DNA from: Aspergillus flavus
Taxonomy: Eukaryota; Ascomycota; Eurotiomycetes; Eurotiales; Aspergillaceae
DNA: 64,000 nucleotides
Assembly: GCF_009017415.1 (NCBI RefSeq)
Contig: NC_092406.1
Location: forward strand, 4,464,001 to 4,528,000
Direction of reading: 5' to 3'
Part shown: piece by piece, positions 22,318-34,400 of the stretch
How the letters are laid out: each line of letters starts with the position of its first letter
Position numbering within the stretch: the stretch's first letter is position 1
Program-made: the position numbers and the translations under genes
Notes under the pieces: generated by a model
The model's database searches: none
What the model was told of the DNA's origin: nothing
The model's input: the letters and a program-made list of their open reading frames with translations, nothing else

Positions 22318-22725
22318 TCATCTCTTTAAGTCGCGGACTTGATCAAAACGACTTGCATAGTCCCGCAATTGATCTTGAACTCGGTCTGATATCGTAAGGT
22401 CTTGTGATATGTGGCTTTTAAGTGAGGAAAGAGGGGTTTGAGAAGACGAGGGCGAGATCATCCATGATTGTGTAGAGGACCTATTAGATGGTAGAGATAA
22501 GTCCCTGATATGGTCTTTAACAGTACTAACTCGAGGGGTTTTGGCTGCAATTTCTGTCGCAGTCCTCTGAGGCCTTTGTGGGTAGACCGACACAGGAGTA
22601 TCAATCACGATAGCCTCCTCCGTGAGATCTAGCTCGGCGAGTCTACAATATTGAGAACAGTAGGGCCCCCTCAAGGTCTGTCAGTCACAGGCTAAACAGA
22701 AGTCGAGAGACCATCCCGTGGCCAT
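22318..22725 (-). pseudogene. ECL1-family zinc-binding protein gene with in-frame TGA
   Basis: From the ATG at 22725 the frame reads MATGWSLDFCLACD, then TGA (22681-22683), then QTLRGPYCSQYCRLAELDLT and on to a proper stop at 22318-22320: 135 codons if read through. The two cysteine pairs (CLAC and CSQYC) and the C-terminal SDRVQDQLRDYASRFDQVRD mark the ECL1 family, small nuclear proteins that extend chronological life span in fission yeast. The middle is Ser/Thr/Pro-rich, as usual. The stop sits exactly between the cysteine pairs, where relatives have Arg or Lys; CGA to TGA is one C-to-T change. There is no room for an intron, and no downstream ATG keeps the first pair. It may be a young pseudogene, a stop read through in vivo (context TGA CAG), or an assembly error. 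Confidence 0.65.
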
Positions 22726-24358
22726 TCTGGTCTATATGACCTTGAGGAATCAAGGTGAAGAACGATTATAGAATTATGTGGTAAGGGGGGTGGCGTGAAG
22801 TCACGATAGATGGATACATCTACCAATCGAACATCGCTTGGAAGTAGAGGGTAGCAGTAGCCTTCAGGTGCGAAAACAACGGTAGGGGTGAGACTTTGGG
22901 GGAAAGGGTGAGTTTCAAGACTATGCAGTCATCTTAAATCACTCAGATGCCAATTTCATCTTGGGGTGTTGTTAGGCGTTGGTTGACCATATGTAGACCA
23001 CGCACGATGACTATATGTAGTGAACAGAATTTAGTAAAGGGCGGGCCCGGACCAAGGCAGAGAAATGAAAGAGAGGTGGTGCTAGTAGCTGTGACGAGCA
23101 GGAGGATGAGCAAGAGGACGGTTAAGCACGGAAGATCTTTATTGATATATATTTAGCACAAGCCGCCGCCAGTGTACTGTATCTGACCGGTTTATCCATG
23201 ACGCGCCATATAGTCCATTGCTGTACGAGTTATTAAGTGTTTGATATTATTTACCGAGTCATACCTCCCGGGTTCCACGCCTGGTGGAGCAGGAGGGGTG
23301 AGCTAAAATCATCATAGTGGCCGTACTGTTATACCTATGCCCAGTACGTGTACAGTAGTACACAAGCGTGCATGCCTAGGTAGCAAGGCAGAACCCAATC
23401 ACAATAGATTGTAGATGTTTCCCTTTTGTTAGGACTCCAATTTGACGTGCGTTAGGCATTCAAAGATCAAGGGAGGGGTAGTGTACCAGTGATTTGGTTT
23501 ATACGCAAGGAGACCAGGCCATTCCAGCAGTGGCGTGGCCAAGATCCAGTAGTATCACTGCCTCTTGAAAAGGAACTCCTAAGCAGCTGTTCATCGAAAG
23601 AGGTCCAATCTGACTGGATACCCGGCAAGGTTGGATGAGTAGGAATGTATAAGATCAGTGATTGGAGAGACACACCAATTAATTTGAGGGTGGAGAAGCA
23701 CACCCCGCTCTCCTCTCTAGCTACCCTCCATAATGACAATACTTATAAACACGCGTTCCGGATTGGATGGGATTGGAATGTGTGATGTGGTTGACGGTGA
23801 TCATAGGTAGATGCGACGACGTAGTAGCATCCCCTAAAATGGGTACTTAATGGCCATGTAAGTGGACGTAGACTAAGGCAGATAAGTGTATCGATCGTCT
23901 AAGCCGCTTATCCATACGGTAAGGTAGGTCATTTCGACTCGACTTAGGGTAAGTGAATTTTCAGAAATTCAACATCATACACTGAATGCAAGAGGCGACC
24001 CAATGTTCTCTTTGCTATCACCCGGGTCCAGTTCGAAAATATGTAGCGACATGGTGATAAACGTAGCCACGTAAAAGAGGCATATTGGTACATACATACC
24101 ATTTCCACGTTGTGTTGTGGAGAATTCCATGTCGTGACTTCAATGCCTAATATACTACAATGGCATTAGTTGTCAACATACCCTTTCTATGAAGTTCAGC
24201 AGTAAACACCCTGGAAAGTGTGATGTTGTTGAGAAGTTAAGATAAAACTTTGTAGCTGTAGTCCAAGGTATGGAGCAGCCTGCACACTTAAGATACGGTA
24301 GGTGTTTCATCACAGTGCCAGCTTGTATCAGAGTTACACGGGCAGGTGTTTATATATT
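22726..24358. other. Region without recognised gene
   Basis: About 1.6 kb upstream of the ECL1-like gene. Short frames only. No tRNA, transposon end or tandem repeat recognised. Confidence 0.45.
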
Positions 24359-24900
24359 GAGAATTTAAGAGCCGCTACCGGCACACCCCTTTGGCTACCG
24401 GCACACTGTCTAGGCTATTTATACACTTTTTTTCTACCATTATCTTTTTAAAATATATAAAAATATCTAAAAATTAGCTTTAATTAAAAATCTATATAAT
24501 AATTTTCCTGCTACTACTTTTCTAATATAGAAATAAAATTAAAAATTCTAGAATTAAGATCTTAACTATAATTTACTATCTATTATTTAAAAATCTAGAT
24601 AATCTATAATATTTTAAGATTATATAATCTAATAATTATATCTAAGTAAAAAATAAATAGTAATTTTTTATTTAAATAGATATAGAGTATAGTATTATAC
24701 TATATATAAAAGTTAATAATTTTATATTTTTATTTTTATTTTAGAAAGATAGTGACAGAAAAATTACTATATAGATTTTTAATTAGAGCTGATTTTTAGA
24801 TATTTTTATATATTTTAGAAAGGTAGTAGCAGAAAAAAAAGTGTGTAAATAGCCTGGACGGTGTGCCAGTAGCCAAAGGGGTGTGCCGGTAACGGCTCCC
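24359..24900. mobile_element. Palindromic miniature inverted-repeat element (hAT-like?)
   Basis: 542 bp flanked by an identical octamer, TATATATT, at 24351-24358 and 24901-24908, the duplication length used by hAT elements. The arms are long inverted repeats: from GAGCCG (24369) and its complement ending at 24898, about 170 bases on each side can be aligned. Nearly all mismatches are C/T or G/A (for example CTACCGG against CTACTGG). The motif CTACCGGCACAC occurs twice near each end. The interior is almost pure A+T with no ORF, so the element is non-autonomous. If the octamer is the target duplication, the left end carries about 8 extra bases before GAGCCG; this makes the exact border uncertain. 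Confidence 0.75.
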
Positions 24901-26273
24901 TATATATTCCTTGCATTTTTGTTTGTGGTATCCGATTATTGTTTCCAGATTATAGAACTACAAAATCATGCGGCTGCAAATGCTGTAGCGGAGTCTGACC
25001 CCTACAGTATACGGCAAGCTATTACGGCCTTCGCCATAGTACGTACCAGATATATACTTAAAAAGGGGGCTGAACTGTAGCCACGATAGCTTGAAGTCAA
25101 GAACCTTCTTTTTTTTTTCTTTCCTCCCCGGCTTCAAGGTTCTTATCCGTTTTGACCAGCCTATGGATAGGTGTGGTTTATTATTCAATACGTTGTGCCT
25201 TAGATACGAATGAATATACTTACTCCATATATGATACAGGATATGAAAAGGGTCTGCTAGAAGTTACTCTGTACTCTCTTCAAGATATTTAGTTGCTGTC
25301 TCAGTGCATCCAAAGATATAGTTTATTCAGCTTAAGATAAAAAGACCGCCAAGGTAAAAGGCCTACTATATGGCTTGAACCAGGACCCCAAGAAAGATCC
25401 TTGGGAGAGAAGGGTCGTGAGATACTAGGAATGACTTGGACGGTCACTAGATCGTCGAAAGGACATGCGAGTCTTGTGTATCCGCCCCACTCAGGATAAC
25501 CCTGGTTGGGGTGTAGATATGATCATTTCTGTTCCTAGTGGACACACATGGATATACCCAGAAAAGAGGAAAAGGGCAAGTAGAAGGAGAGAGACTTGAA
25601 ACAGAAGAAGCTTCCTTACTGAACGGGGAAGAAACAACTAAAACACGAACAACTTTCACATAGTAAATGGAAGAATCCCTGGGATATACTATATCAAAGA
25701 ATTGTAACTGAAGGTCAGTACAACCTTTAACAAGTAATAGTTTTAGGCAGTCTTCAATGGTCACCAAAATGAAACTCACAATGATAATTTGCTACTTTGA
25801 CCAATTGCTCACTTCATTAAGGTCCCAAATGCTCCCTAGTCTCCCTTTTCTATCATAGACAGGTTAAGGGAAATACATATCGAGCTTTCTCATATTAGAC
25901 ATTGACAATGGTGTGCATGCTGGCTGAGTTACCCAAGAATTGCATACTCTTCTCAGTGTATGTGGCCGGGTATGCAAGGAGCAACTCGCTTAACCCGAAG
26001 CGGGCTCATTGTATATTTCATTCTGGCTGAAATACACAATGATGTACCGGTCCATGCCCGTATTCCAGAACAATAACAACAATTACAGGGAGTATGTTGC
26101 ATTCCTATTGGTTGAGTCACACTATAGTGAGTCTGACACTGTATTGAATTCATACAGTGAGCGCTCGCTATCAGTTTCGTTGGCCTTGTGTCATGGCGTT
26201 TATCGTTTTGTACGGCGATATCAGAAGAGGCACAACTTGAAATGAACACTGCGGGTTTAACAGAAGCCTTGCA
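24901..26273. other. Region without recognised gene
   Basis: About 1.4 kb between the palindromic element and dad2. An open frame of 110 codons on the minus strand (25447-25779) has no recognisable family and unremarkable composition. Nothing else found. Confidence 0.45.
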
Positions 26274-26941
26274 TTACTCTCTCGCCGATGCTGCTTGATC
26301 TGCTGGTATTCGGACTAGAGTCGCAGGCATGGGAGTATCAACTGATTTATCACCCTCAGACAAGGTGTTTGGATTTTGCACCGTCGGTCTTTGAACATTT
26401 ACAGCTTCTGCTGTTCAGGGAACCAAGGGGTCAGCAATGGCAACCAATAATACAGATCTCAGCAGTGCTAGCATAGGTAGAGAACAAGGTGGCGGCTTAC
26501 TGGAGGCCATGCTAATCGACCGTAGAACATTGTCCCAGTTAGCAAGAACGCAGGCAACAGCTGGACTCGACAAGGCAGCAAGCATTAGCATGAAGCGCGC
26601 GTAATTGATCAAGTCATTGAATTTTATATTCTTCGAGGAATCACAAGAGCGGCCTTGAGGCTAAACTGGCAGCATGTGTAAACCGATGTCAACGAACCTT
26701 CTGTGCCATCCTTAAGCGTCCCTATCTTCTCTTCTAAGACTTGCATTTGCATCGCTAGCGCACCACTCATCTCACGGAGTTGCTTCAGATTATCTAGCTC
26801 GGCCTTCTTCGACGCAATCCGGGCAGCCAGGGCCGACAATTGCTGCTGGGGCGCAGCATGATGAGTACTTGGCTGGCGAAAAGATGAGCCTGTAGAAGAC
26901 ACTGACGGAAGCATTGATGTAGGTCGCGACGTGTAGGTCAT
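26274..26941 (-). CDS. dad2: DASH/Dam1 complex subunit Dad2
   Basis: Three exons: 26698-26941, 26501-26560, 26274-26410 (or 26407); 145-146 residues. Dad2 is a subunit of the DASH ring that keeps kinetochores attached to microtubule ends. After a Ser/Thr/Gln-rich start (MTYTSRPTS...) the core reads LAARIASKKAELDNLKQLRE, then MSGALAMQMQVLEEKIGTLKDGTE, then AVACVLANWDNVLRSISMAS, the Dad2 signature. The C-terminus ends TPMPATLVRIPADQA, also typical. The third exon has a tandem acceptor, CAGCAG; the two choices give STEAVN or SKAVN, and the Lys form looks more like relatives. The gene is divergent from sgo1 across 390 bases. Confidence 0.92.
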
Positions 26942-27331
26942 CTCAACAAGAGAATCCGAGTTAGGAACTAGTCGAACGAAGCACCTGGAGGATGTTTTCC
27001 TACCTCTGGATCCAAAATGAATAGTAGTTGTAGATTGTCAGAGATGTGACTATAAAGCGGTAAACTCCGCCTATGCCTTCCTAAGCAGCCAACCCGCTTT
27101 ACCCGCTAATCCCAGTCGGGGCAAATATCAACAACATAGTAGCACTCTGTTTACATGCTCTTTCAAGCAACCCACCCACAAGGAAACTTTCCACCAACCA
27201 CCTAACGAGCACGCGGTCTTCTCGTTTCATCATAGCCTAATTTCATTACAAATCTTCATCATATCCCCTACAACTGGCCTGGTCAGCGAAGGGAAGGCAC
27301 AGACAGTGCAGTCTGCATCGGCTTATGAAGC
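26942..27331. promoter_or_regulatory. Bidirectional promoter of dad2 and sgo1
   Basis: 390 bases between the two start codons. The segment 27185-27250 has several T/C-rich stretches. No canonical cell-cycle element (MluI-box ACGCGT) is present; AACGAGCACGCGGTC at about 27205 has only a partial core. Co-expression is an inference from arrangement and function. Confidence 0.5.
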
Positions 27332-29688
27332 ATGGCTCGCTTAAACGAATCAACAATCTCGACGGAATCCGTCGAAATATGTGCGTTATATACACTACTC
27401 TGGGGCCACTAGTGCCTGGTAAATTATCGGATGTTGACCTCTTCAATACCCCAGTGAAACGGCGATTCGTGCGTCAGAATCGCGAAATCGCCCGAGTGAA
27501 CTCGATACAGTCCCTTCGAATACGCAGCCTCGAATCAGAAGTTTCGCATCTCCTTTCAGAAAATGTTTCCCTCAGAGAGCGAGTCATCAATCTTAGCCAA
27601 AGAATAGAGAGATTCGAGGCGGCCGAGTTGTTCCAGAATGGAGTCTACGACATCAAAGCGAGACTTGACAATAAGTTGATGGAGCTTGGAAGCTTAGTAG
27701 CTGATTTGGGCGCATTACCACGCAAATTCAACAAGTCGGCCAGCAGGATAACAGAAGTTGCACACCAGGAGCGACCGGGCTTAGATTCTAGACGTAACAT
27801 AGCTGATCTTGAAGCTTATCCCGCAGAGCAAGACGGTAGGCTTCCGGTTATATTGGAAGACAAATATTATCCACAAAATACATTGGAGTAAGTGGGGCAT
27901 GTCGTCTGTCATAGAGCATTAAGAGCTTTTACTGAAAGTCAGCAGGCCGCAGGAAATGGAAGAACTGATGAACAACAACATGAACCCCCCGCAATCTTCG
28001 GGCCAGGAGGAACCTTCGATATCCCAAATAGACAGCATGGCCGATGATACATACTCGACATTGTCTGAAGCAGTTCTGGATACCCAAGAGTTTGACGGCT
28101 CCCCAGGCCCTAACGAGGCTCTTCTTCCCCCAACTCTTGAAACAAGAAAAAAGAGGAAGGCTGGGTCCGGCAAAGTACGCGAAGAAATCTCCGACATGAA
28201 CTCTGGGGAGTTTCCTACACGAAGAGAGTCAAATTTCTTGCCAAATCCAGGTTCCAAACGTAAATTCCCTGGTAGTGACGATAGCGATTTTGCATCAGCA
28301 CCCCCAGATGAGGACGACTTCCAATTCACTCGACCTACTCAGATGCCACAGTTACCGCACGATCAATTACTACTGACACGCAGCGATCAGTCGCCAATTA
28401 AGAGGCAGATCTCCCAAAGGGGAGGCTCCAAAGGTGATAGCAGACCTAAGCGAAAAGCCCTCGAGTCAAGTATGTTGCGATTAATCGCTCTTCTACGAAC
28501 AGTGTAGCTAACCTAAATACAGAGAGCACCAACTTGTCTTCAATAGAGCACCAAGCTATTGGAGCCCATGGACAAGATTGTAAGACCCTAGCAAGAATGA
28601 ACAAGCCGACCGATGAGAATGGACCGATAGACCCAGCTCATTTGAAGGAGGCTATACACGGTCAAAAAATAGCCCTGAACGAGAGGCCTCATTGCAATGG
28701 TTCTGATAAGGCTAGACAAGAAGAGGATGGGGATGAGTATTATCGAAATCACTCTCATGTGGCTGAAGACACATCACGCTCATCTTCGCCACCTGTTGAT
28801 GTATCTCGAGTACAACACGAGCTTGAGGCATCGATCTCCTTACCTAATGCTTCATCTCGACCCACGAGGCGCCAAAGATCTGTGGTAAGCTACGCAGAAC
28901 CTAATTTAAGGGATAAGATGAGACGTCCTACGGATGAGTTCATAGCAGCAGTCGGAGGCGATCATCACCCAAGGAGGACATCCGGTTCCATTCCTGGACG
29001 AACGACTTCAAACGATGAATTTGACGAGCGTAAAGGTGGCAAAATCAATGCAAGAAAAAAGCGAGACTCAGACATGGAAGGCAGGGACCCTAGCGCACCT
29101 CCGACGGCTTCTTCCGACAATCTTCCTAGGCAACCAGCGAACTTGATGTCTCGGAAACAAAGGAAGGCCTCACTTGCAAGTAGAGAAGATGCACCGCCTG
29201 TCGATGGTCCTATGATGAATGAGATAAACGAAGCCCAAGCTTGTCAAATAGCTGGGGGCCGCGAGTTGGACGGGGTTTCAAGTGACCAACCTATGGCTGA
29301 GGTACAAATGGGAAGCACAGGGAAGCACAGATCGCCGACTGCAACGGACCCTAGTGACATGCCGATGGAGTTATCCAAGAGTATACCTAGAGCGGCAGCA
29401 GTTCCCAGCCGGCTGTCCCGACGGCACTCCTCAAAACCCAGATCATCTGGGCGGGATCATTATTCTCCAGAACACGGGATGAGTGTTTCAGGTGCCGAGC
29501 AAGAAAGTATGACAGGATCTAGAGCCTGCTTAGGAGGGTCTAATGATACGTCCATTGAGAATATCAGTGAACCGAGGGCATTCATGTATGCCCCAGAAGC
29601 TCCTCCATCAGCCATGGGGCTAGCAATAGATGCTAGACAGATGAGGCGCGTGCCACGCGCTGCCAGGAGAAAAAGTATGATGTTGTGA
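27332..29688 (+). CDS. sgo1: Shugoshin
   Basis: Four exons: 27332-27380, 27455-27887, 27943 or 27946-28469, 28523-29688; about 723-724 residues. Shugoshin protects centromeric cohesin by recruiting PP2A and helps chromosome biorientation. The N-terminus MARLNESTISTESVEILKRR leads into the conserved coiled coil FVRQNREIARVNSIQSLRIR, SLESEVSHLLSENVSLRERV (about residues 20-75). The middle is long, charged and probably disordered. The second conserved motif lies at about 450-472: RRQRSVVSYAEPNLRDKMRR, which binds the phosphorylated H2A tail. The protein ends AARRKSMML, as in related fungi. The first intron splits an Ile/Leu codon pair (ATA T|TG). The third exon again has an AGCAG tandem acceptor giving DRPQ or EPQ. 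Confidence 0.93.
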
Positions 29689-30080
29689 TCAGTTAATCAT
29701 AATCATGTTCGGGGACAATCTGCATCTACAGGACCCCTGGATCGAAGTTTGTTAGACTATGAGATAGATACCCCTTTCCGTGTTTGGGCTACTTCTGTAT
29801 GAATCCACATTCTTTTCAGGAAACCAATGATCACTTGACTCCTACACTATTAGTTGGGACAGAGCGTTGCGCACAACGATACTGTCTTAGCCCCATCGCC
29901 TTTTCATAGCCAACCTCCGAGAAGACAGATCTCTTGAGAACGACTACAATGGCTAACTGACTCTACACAACGTATACCGACAAGAGATAAGATGCGAGAG
30001 CTGCTCCACCAGTTTAATTCTGCTGAGTATTGTAAATTAGATAGACCAACCCTTTGTCATATCCACGAAAGCCGGATCCT
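29689..30080. other. Convergent 3' region of sgo1 and ypi1
   Basis: About 390 bases between facing stop codons. No coding signal found. Confidence 0.45.
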
Positions 30081-30699
30081 CTAGCGCCCTTTTGTGGTCT
30101 TAGGCATCTTCTCGTACGCATTGGGACTTGGTCTCCTCCGCTTAAGCTTTCTGTGACCATGATTTGGGCAACACGTTAGCCGCCCTCTCTCCCTGTCATG
30201 TTCAGATTCTTGCTCATGGGAATGATTGTCGGTAATATGATGCACCGACGAACGGCCCAGGGTGTTCCTGGGATTATCTATCTCATTATCGCTATCGGCG
30301 TCCGATGATTCAGAATCAGATGATTCAGACTCTGAACTACTTTCACCGACAGGTCGAGCTTTGTGGTAGATGCAGCATACTACGCATCGATACGATTCAC
30401 CATATCTGTTAGCCTTGGATGGCAAGGAAAGCACGATGCAGAAGGTCACGCCGTTTAGCGTAGCAGTACTCACCTTTAGAGCTCCTTTTCCCCATTCCTT
30501 CATTATCTATCACATCCTCACTCCATCGTATATGCCGGTGCAAGCCTCTGCCCTCAGTGTTAGACTCAACAGTTGGTTCGTTTTCTGCTCTTAGTCTGAG
30601 TGTGCCTGGAACTCGAACAGTTGATGTATTATTAGGCTGTTGAGGCACCGATTCAACCTGGGATGTCCCACTCGGTGCTATTTGTCGGGATCTAGACAT
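30081..30699 (-). CDS. ypi1: Type 1 phosphatase inhibitor Ypi1 (PPP1R11 family)
   Basis: Two exons, 30474-30699 and 30081-30379, joined AAA G|TA TGC; 525 nt, 174 residues. Ypi1 binds and regulates PP1 (Glc7), and takes part in its nuclear functions. The diagnostic core is [20 protein letters not shown] followed by [20 protein letters not shown]. It contains the PP1-docking HIRW-type motif and the CCIYH motif, and then an acidic Ser/Asp/Glu tract. The C-terminus has a CCPNHGH motif and basic runs (KLKRRRPS) like nuclear localisation signals. The start at 30699 is the first ATG; an upstream in-frame TTG is not used. It sits between shugoshin and exportin-1. PP1 also acts at kinetochores, but a link here is only positional. 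Confidence 0.92.
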
Positions 30700-31442
30700 C
30701 GTGGGCAAGACTCATATGGTAGAAATAAATATCTATGCGTAGGACAATTGTTTCAAGAAGAACTCCGATCGATAAGAGTCTAAGCCATTGCAGACTGATA
30801 TGGCTCTGAGGCTAGGGTACTCTGTAACGCTAGGCTAAACTTATTTAAATACCAGCACCGTTAAGACGTCTTTGATTGGCGGCTCACCGCCTACATTTGT
30901 TCATTTATTCCAGATTGAAGATTGTCATGAGCAACAAAAATAGAGCCTTAGGGGTTGATACATCGCATATAACCTTGAAGTTTGTGAGGCGCAGCCAAAT
31001 CTACTTCCATAAAGACTCGCTGAAGGAAAACATGCAGCGAAAGAGTTTACACACAGTTTGAAAGGGCACTTTAGGCGCAATGGCATAGACAATCACTCAC
31101 CATAAAAGCGGATCGATAAGTGAGCCGCAACTAACCGGCTAGAGATCCAAGATTGATTGCATATAAGAGTCAGACACTAGAACAGGAGTGATGACGGGGC
31201 AGGTTATCACCTATGGCCAAGAGATGAAGAAAAAATGGTGAGGGGAGGGAGGGGAAGGAGGGTAAGATGATATAAAACGCATCAGATCTGGCGAAAACGC
31301 CGGATCTTGACCTTGTTCAAAGCCCGTAACAAGCCCAGCCGTCCAGCCGGTCTTCTCCTAACATAGCCATCGGCTTTTTCGGATGCTCTGTGGTGCCGCT
31401 GGATAGAAACGGGGCAACCTCACAACGCAATTCCCTGTCTAG
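30700..31442. other. Intergenic region between ypi1 and crm1
   Basis: About 740 bases with both genes on the minus strand; it holds the ypi1 promoter and the crm1 3' UTR. A G+A-rich tract lies at 31225-31265. No gene recognised. Confidence 0.45.
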
Positions 31443-34400
31443 TCATAGTTCATCCTCTTGGTCCATTTCTGACGGTTTCAGAAGGCCCCCAACTTTCATT
31501 GCACGATCCCGTTCTGCAGCTTTGGCATCTCGCAGTGCCTGCTCTCTCTCTTCTGCGTAGAGCTCTGCATTGTCCCCAGCGAATTCCTTCAGCGAGATCA
31601 AAAAGTCCCGCAAATGAGTCTTGAACTTATTGAAATCATCATTAAATGCAAACAGCCCGATAACAAATTGCTTGATCTGAATTCTGTTGCAAAGTCAGCA
31701 CATCTAAGTTTAATTCGTAAAGCTAGTGAGATGGAGCATACTCCTGTAGATTCTTGAAGGCGTTTTGCAATAGGTTTGCAACATATTCCTGAAGAAAGTC
31801 CTTGTTCGAAGTCCCTAGTGGTGCTTGTTCCGGGGAGTAAATGGGATCTTGCACCTTTCCAGCTTCAACGAAGTAGAACATACGCGACAAGAGCATCGCC
31901 TGAGACTTGAATCCTGTGACGTAGTTAGTAACACCTCACCTCTGGGTTCAGATTGTATATACATACCAGCTTTATGGTCGCTATCGGTGAGCACAAAGAA
32001 AACATCTTGCAGGATGGGAATGTAGAATTGGCGAAAGAAGATATTAGAAGTTTGAGTATCTGTTTCGGCCATATTGTTCATGAGCTCAAGGCACATCGTG
32101 AGACCCGTGTTCTCGACCTCGCGATTGTCGTGTTTGCTGGCCCACATGCAAGAGTCGATTACGAACTTGAATTGCGTAGCGTCAAGTTTAAGTAGGGCTG
32201 GGAAGCAATATAGATTAATTGCTTGGAGCAGCTTGAAAAATTGGACCCGGTGCTCCGGATATTCATGAAAGTCTTTGTTGATCATTTCTAAAGTGCATTC
32301 GAACACACTTTCCATTATAAGCGGAACCTTGTCTTCCATCAAATTCTGGAAAGATGTTAGTTTGTTGTTGCACCTAAAAAGTTACCCACAAGGCATAGAA
32401 AGCACACCAGAGCCAAACATACATGTAGCTTATGGATGATAGTTGTCATGACATTCAGAACCTCCGCTTCGCGTGCATCGGGAACGTTACGATTATAGTC
32501 CACCAACACAGCCTCGAGCAGAGGCGGAACCATATTCGCATTGACCATTTCTAAATCGTCCGCTTTCTGGACGTAAGTGTCAATGAGTTTGAGAATTTCC
32601 TTTTTGATCGTTCTAAGGCCTCGGACTTTCGGTGTTTTTGTGGCAATTTCTCCTGCAAGACAAATAATTAGCGATATTTCCGACAATAAATGAGAGTAGT
32701 GTCGTGCTTAATACCATCCCGCACAACAGCATCGCTAATAAGCTGGCTAGAAGCTCGAAACATGTTTAGCATGTCATGGTAAATGCGTCCTAGCTGAGAG
32801 TAAAAGTAGGTGCCGATTGACGAACAGGCAGCGACGTTCGTTTTCATGATATTGCCAATGATCTTGATCGTCTCTCCATCTTGGAGGATCGAGGGATCTT
32901 GGTTTGCCTGGCCTATGATAGCGTCCCAGGCAGAATTGGGCAATGACATCAAATTCTCAATCAACCGGTCTTGGAGGCCCTTTTGACCCTGTGCAGAGAT
33001 CATATAGCCACATGCTTCGTAGAAAGTATGGACCTGCTGCGGCGAAAGATCACAAGTAATTTTCCTCATGCTTCGAACGATTTCCTCAATGAACGGCTCG
33101 TTTTCCCCGGGCTGAAGGGCAACAAAATGACGTCTGCATTTGTTGGCGATCTTTATGAAGGTGTCGCAAGCCATGTCCTGAACACCTATTGGAAGTTAGA
33201 ATAGAGGCTTCTGGTAAAGTGATTGAATAACCGACCTTCATGTGTCTCATGCATAAACTCGAAAAGTTTGTTGACAACTGTCTTCAAGAATTTCCAGTGA
33301 GCCTTCAGAAAGCGTGGGTACTGCCCCACGATGTACATGATGTTACTGGCCACAACAGCTTTATTATCTTTTCCACGCTTCATTTCTGTGAGACCCAAGA
33401 GGTCTTTAATAACAGTAACGAGAAAGCGCTTCTCGGTTTCTTCGTTCATGGCTCCGGAGATTGACCCAATAGCCCAGCAAAGGGTATTACAGTTGGCCCA
33501 TGACCATTCAGATCCATCGACTTGTTTAGCCAATTTCTCGATCATTATATTCTCCGTATCAACGACGTCGAGATGTGTGAGGTAGACTAAGCACTCCCGG
33601 ATTGTCTTGTAGAGCTGGATCGTATCACTCTCTTTGACAAACTCGCGGACGATTTCACCTTCATCGTTCTCGACGATCAGGACCTCCTCTGGGCGCACCA
33701 TTTTTTCTATCATGACTGTACGCAGGCTTGATAAAACTTCTTCATATTTGTGTTTGCGGAGTGGGTAATTGGCCAAGGTGCTGGGATGTGGCGCTCCACC
33801 GTTTGATAAGCCACTGACGCCCATGCTCACCAAAGGATTGATATCGGTGATTGGGAGCTGCTGCATCTCTTCATAAAGCTCTTGCACGAGTCGCGTCCAG
33901 TATTCTAGGCAAATCTTGAAAACTTCTCTGTCGTCAATCTGACTAATGCGAATAAGATAAAAGTGCGCATGAGTGAGATAGTCACGATTTGGTAATTTTT
34001 CAATAAGCTGGTTAAGTAGGGGGGAGGACAAATATCAGCGGCTCTATCAGCGTTTGGAGCGGAAAATCTCTGAAACTTACATTGAGATGGGCGCTGAAGA
34101 AACTGGAAAGGAAGAGAGCGAGGTTGAGTACAAACTCTTGATCTCGCGAGTTGCTCTTCGCATATGTCTGTTTCAAGTCCATTGACAGTGGGATTATCTT
34201 GGACACTACCGTCAAAGTCTCTGTAAACATATGTACCAGCCTCTCATCGTAGTTATACGGGTTGCCGATCTGGAGCCCGCCAATTTCCGTCAGACACTTG
34301 AGGGTCACATTGCGAAATTCGGGAACGTCCAAGAATCGTGTCAGAAGTGTACTTATGATAGGTGTTTCAAAGATATATCCCAGTGGAATCCAATTCAAGA

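Noticed and set aside
19887..22725. Secondary-metabolite or aromatic-catabolism gene cluster around the P450
   Set aside because: Neighbours are a housekeeping dehydrogenase and an ECL1-type gene; no other pathway gene is present.
25447..25779. Minus-strand ORF of 110 codons
   Set aside because: No motif, no splice context and no recognisable relative; could be chance.
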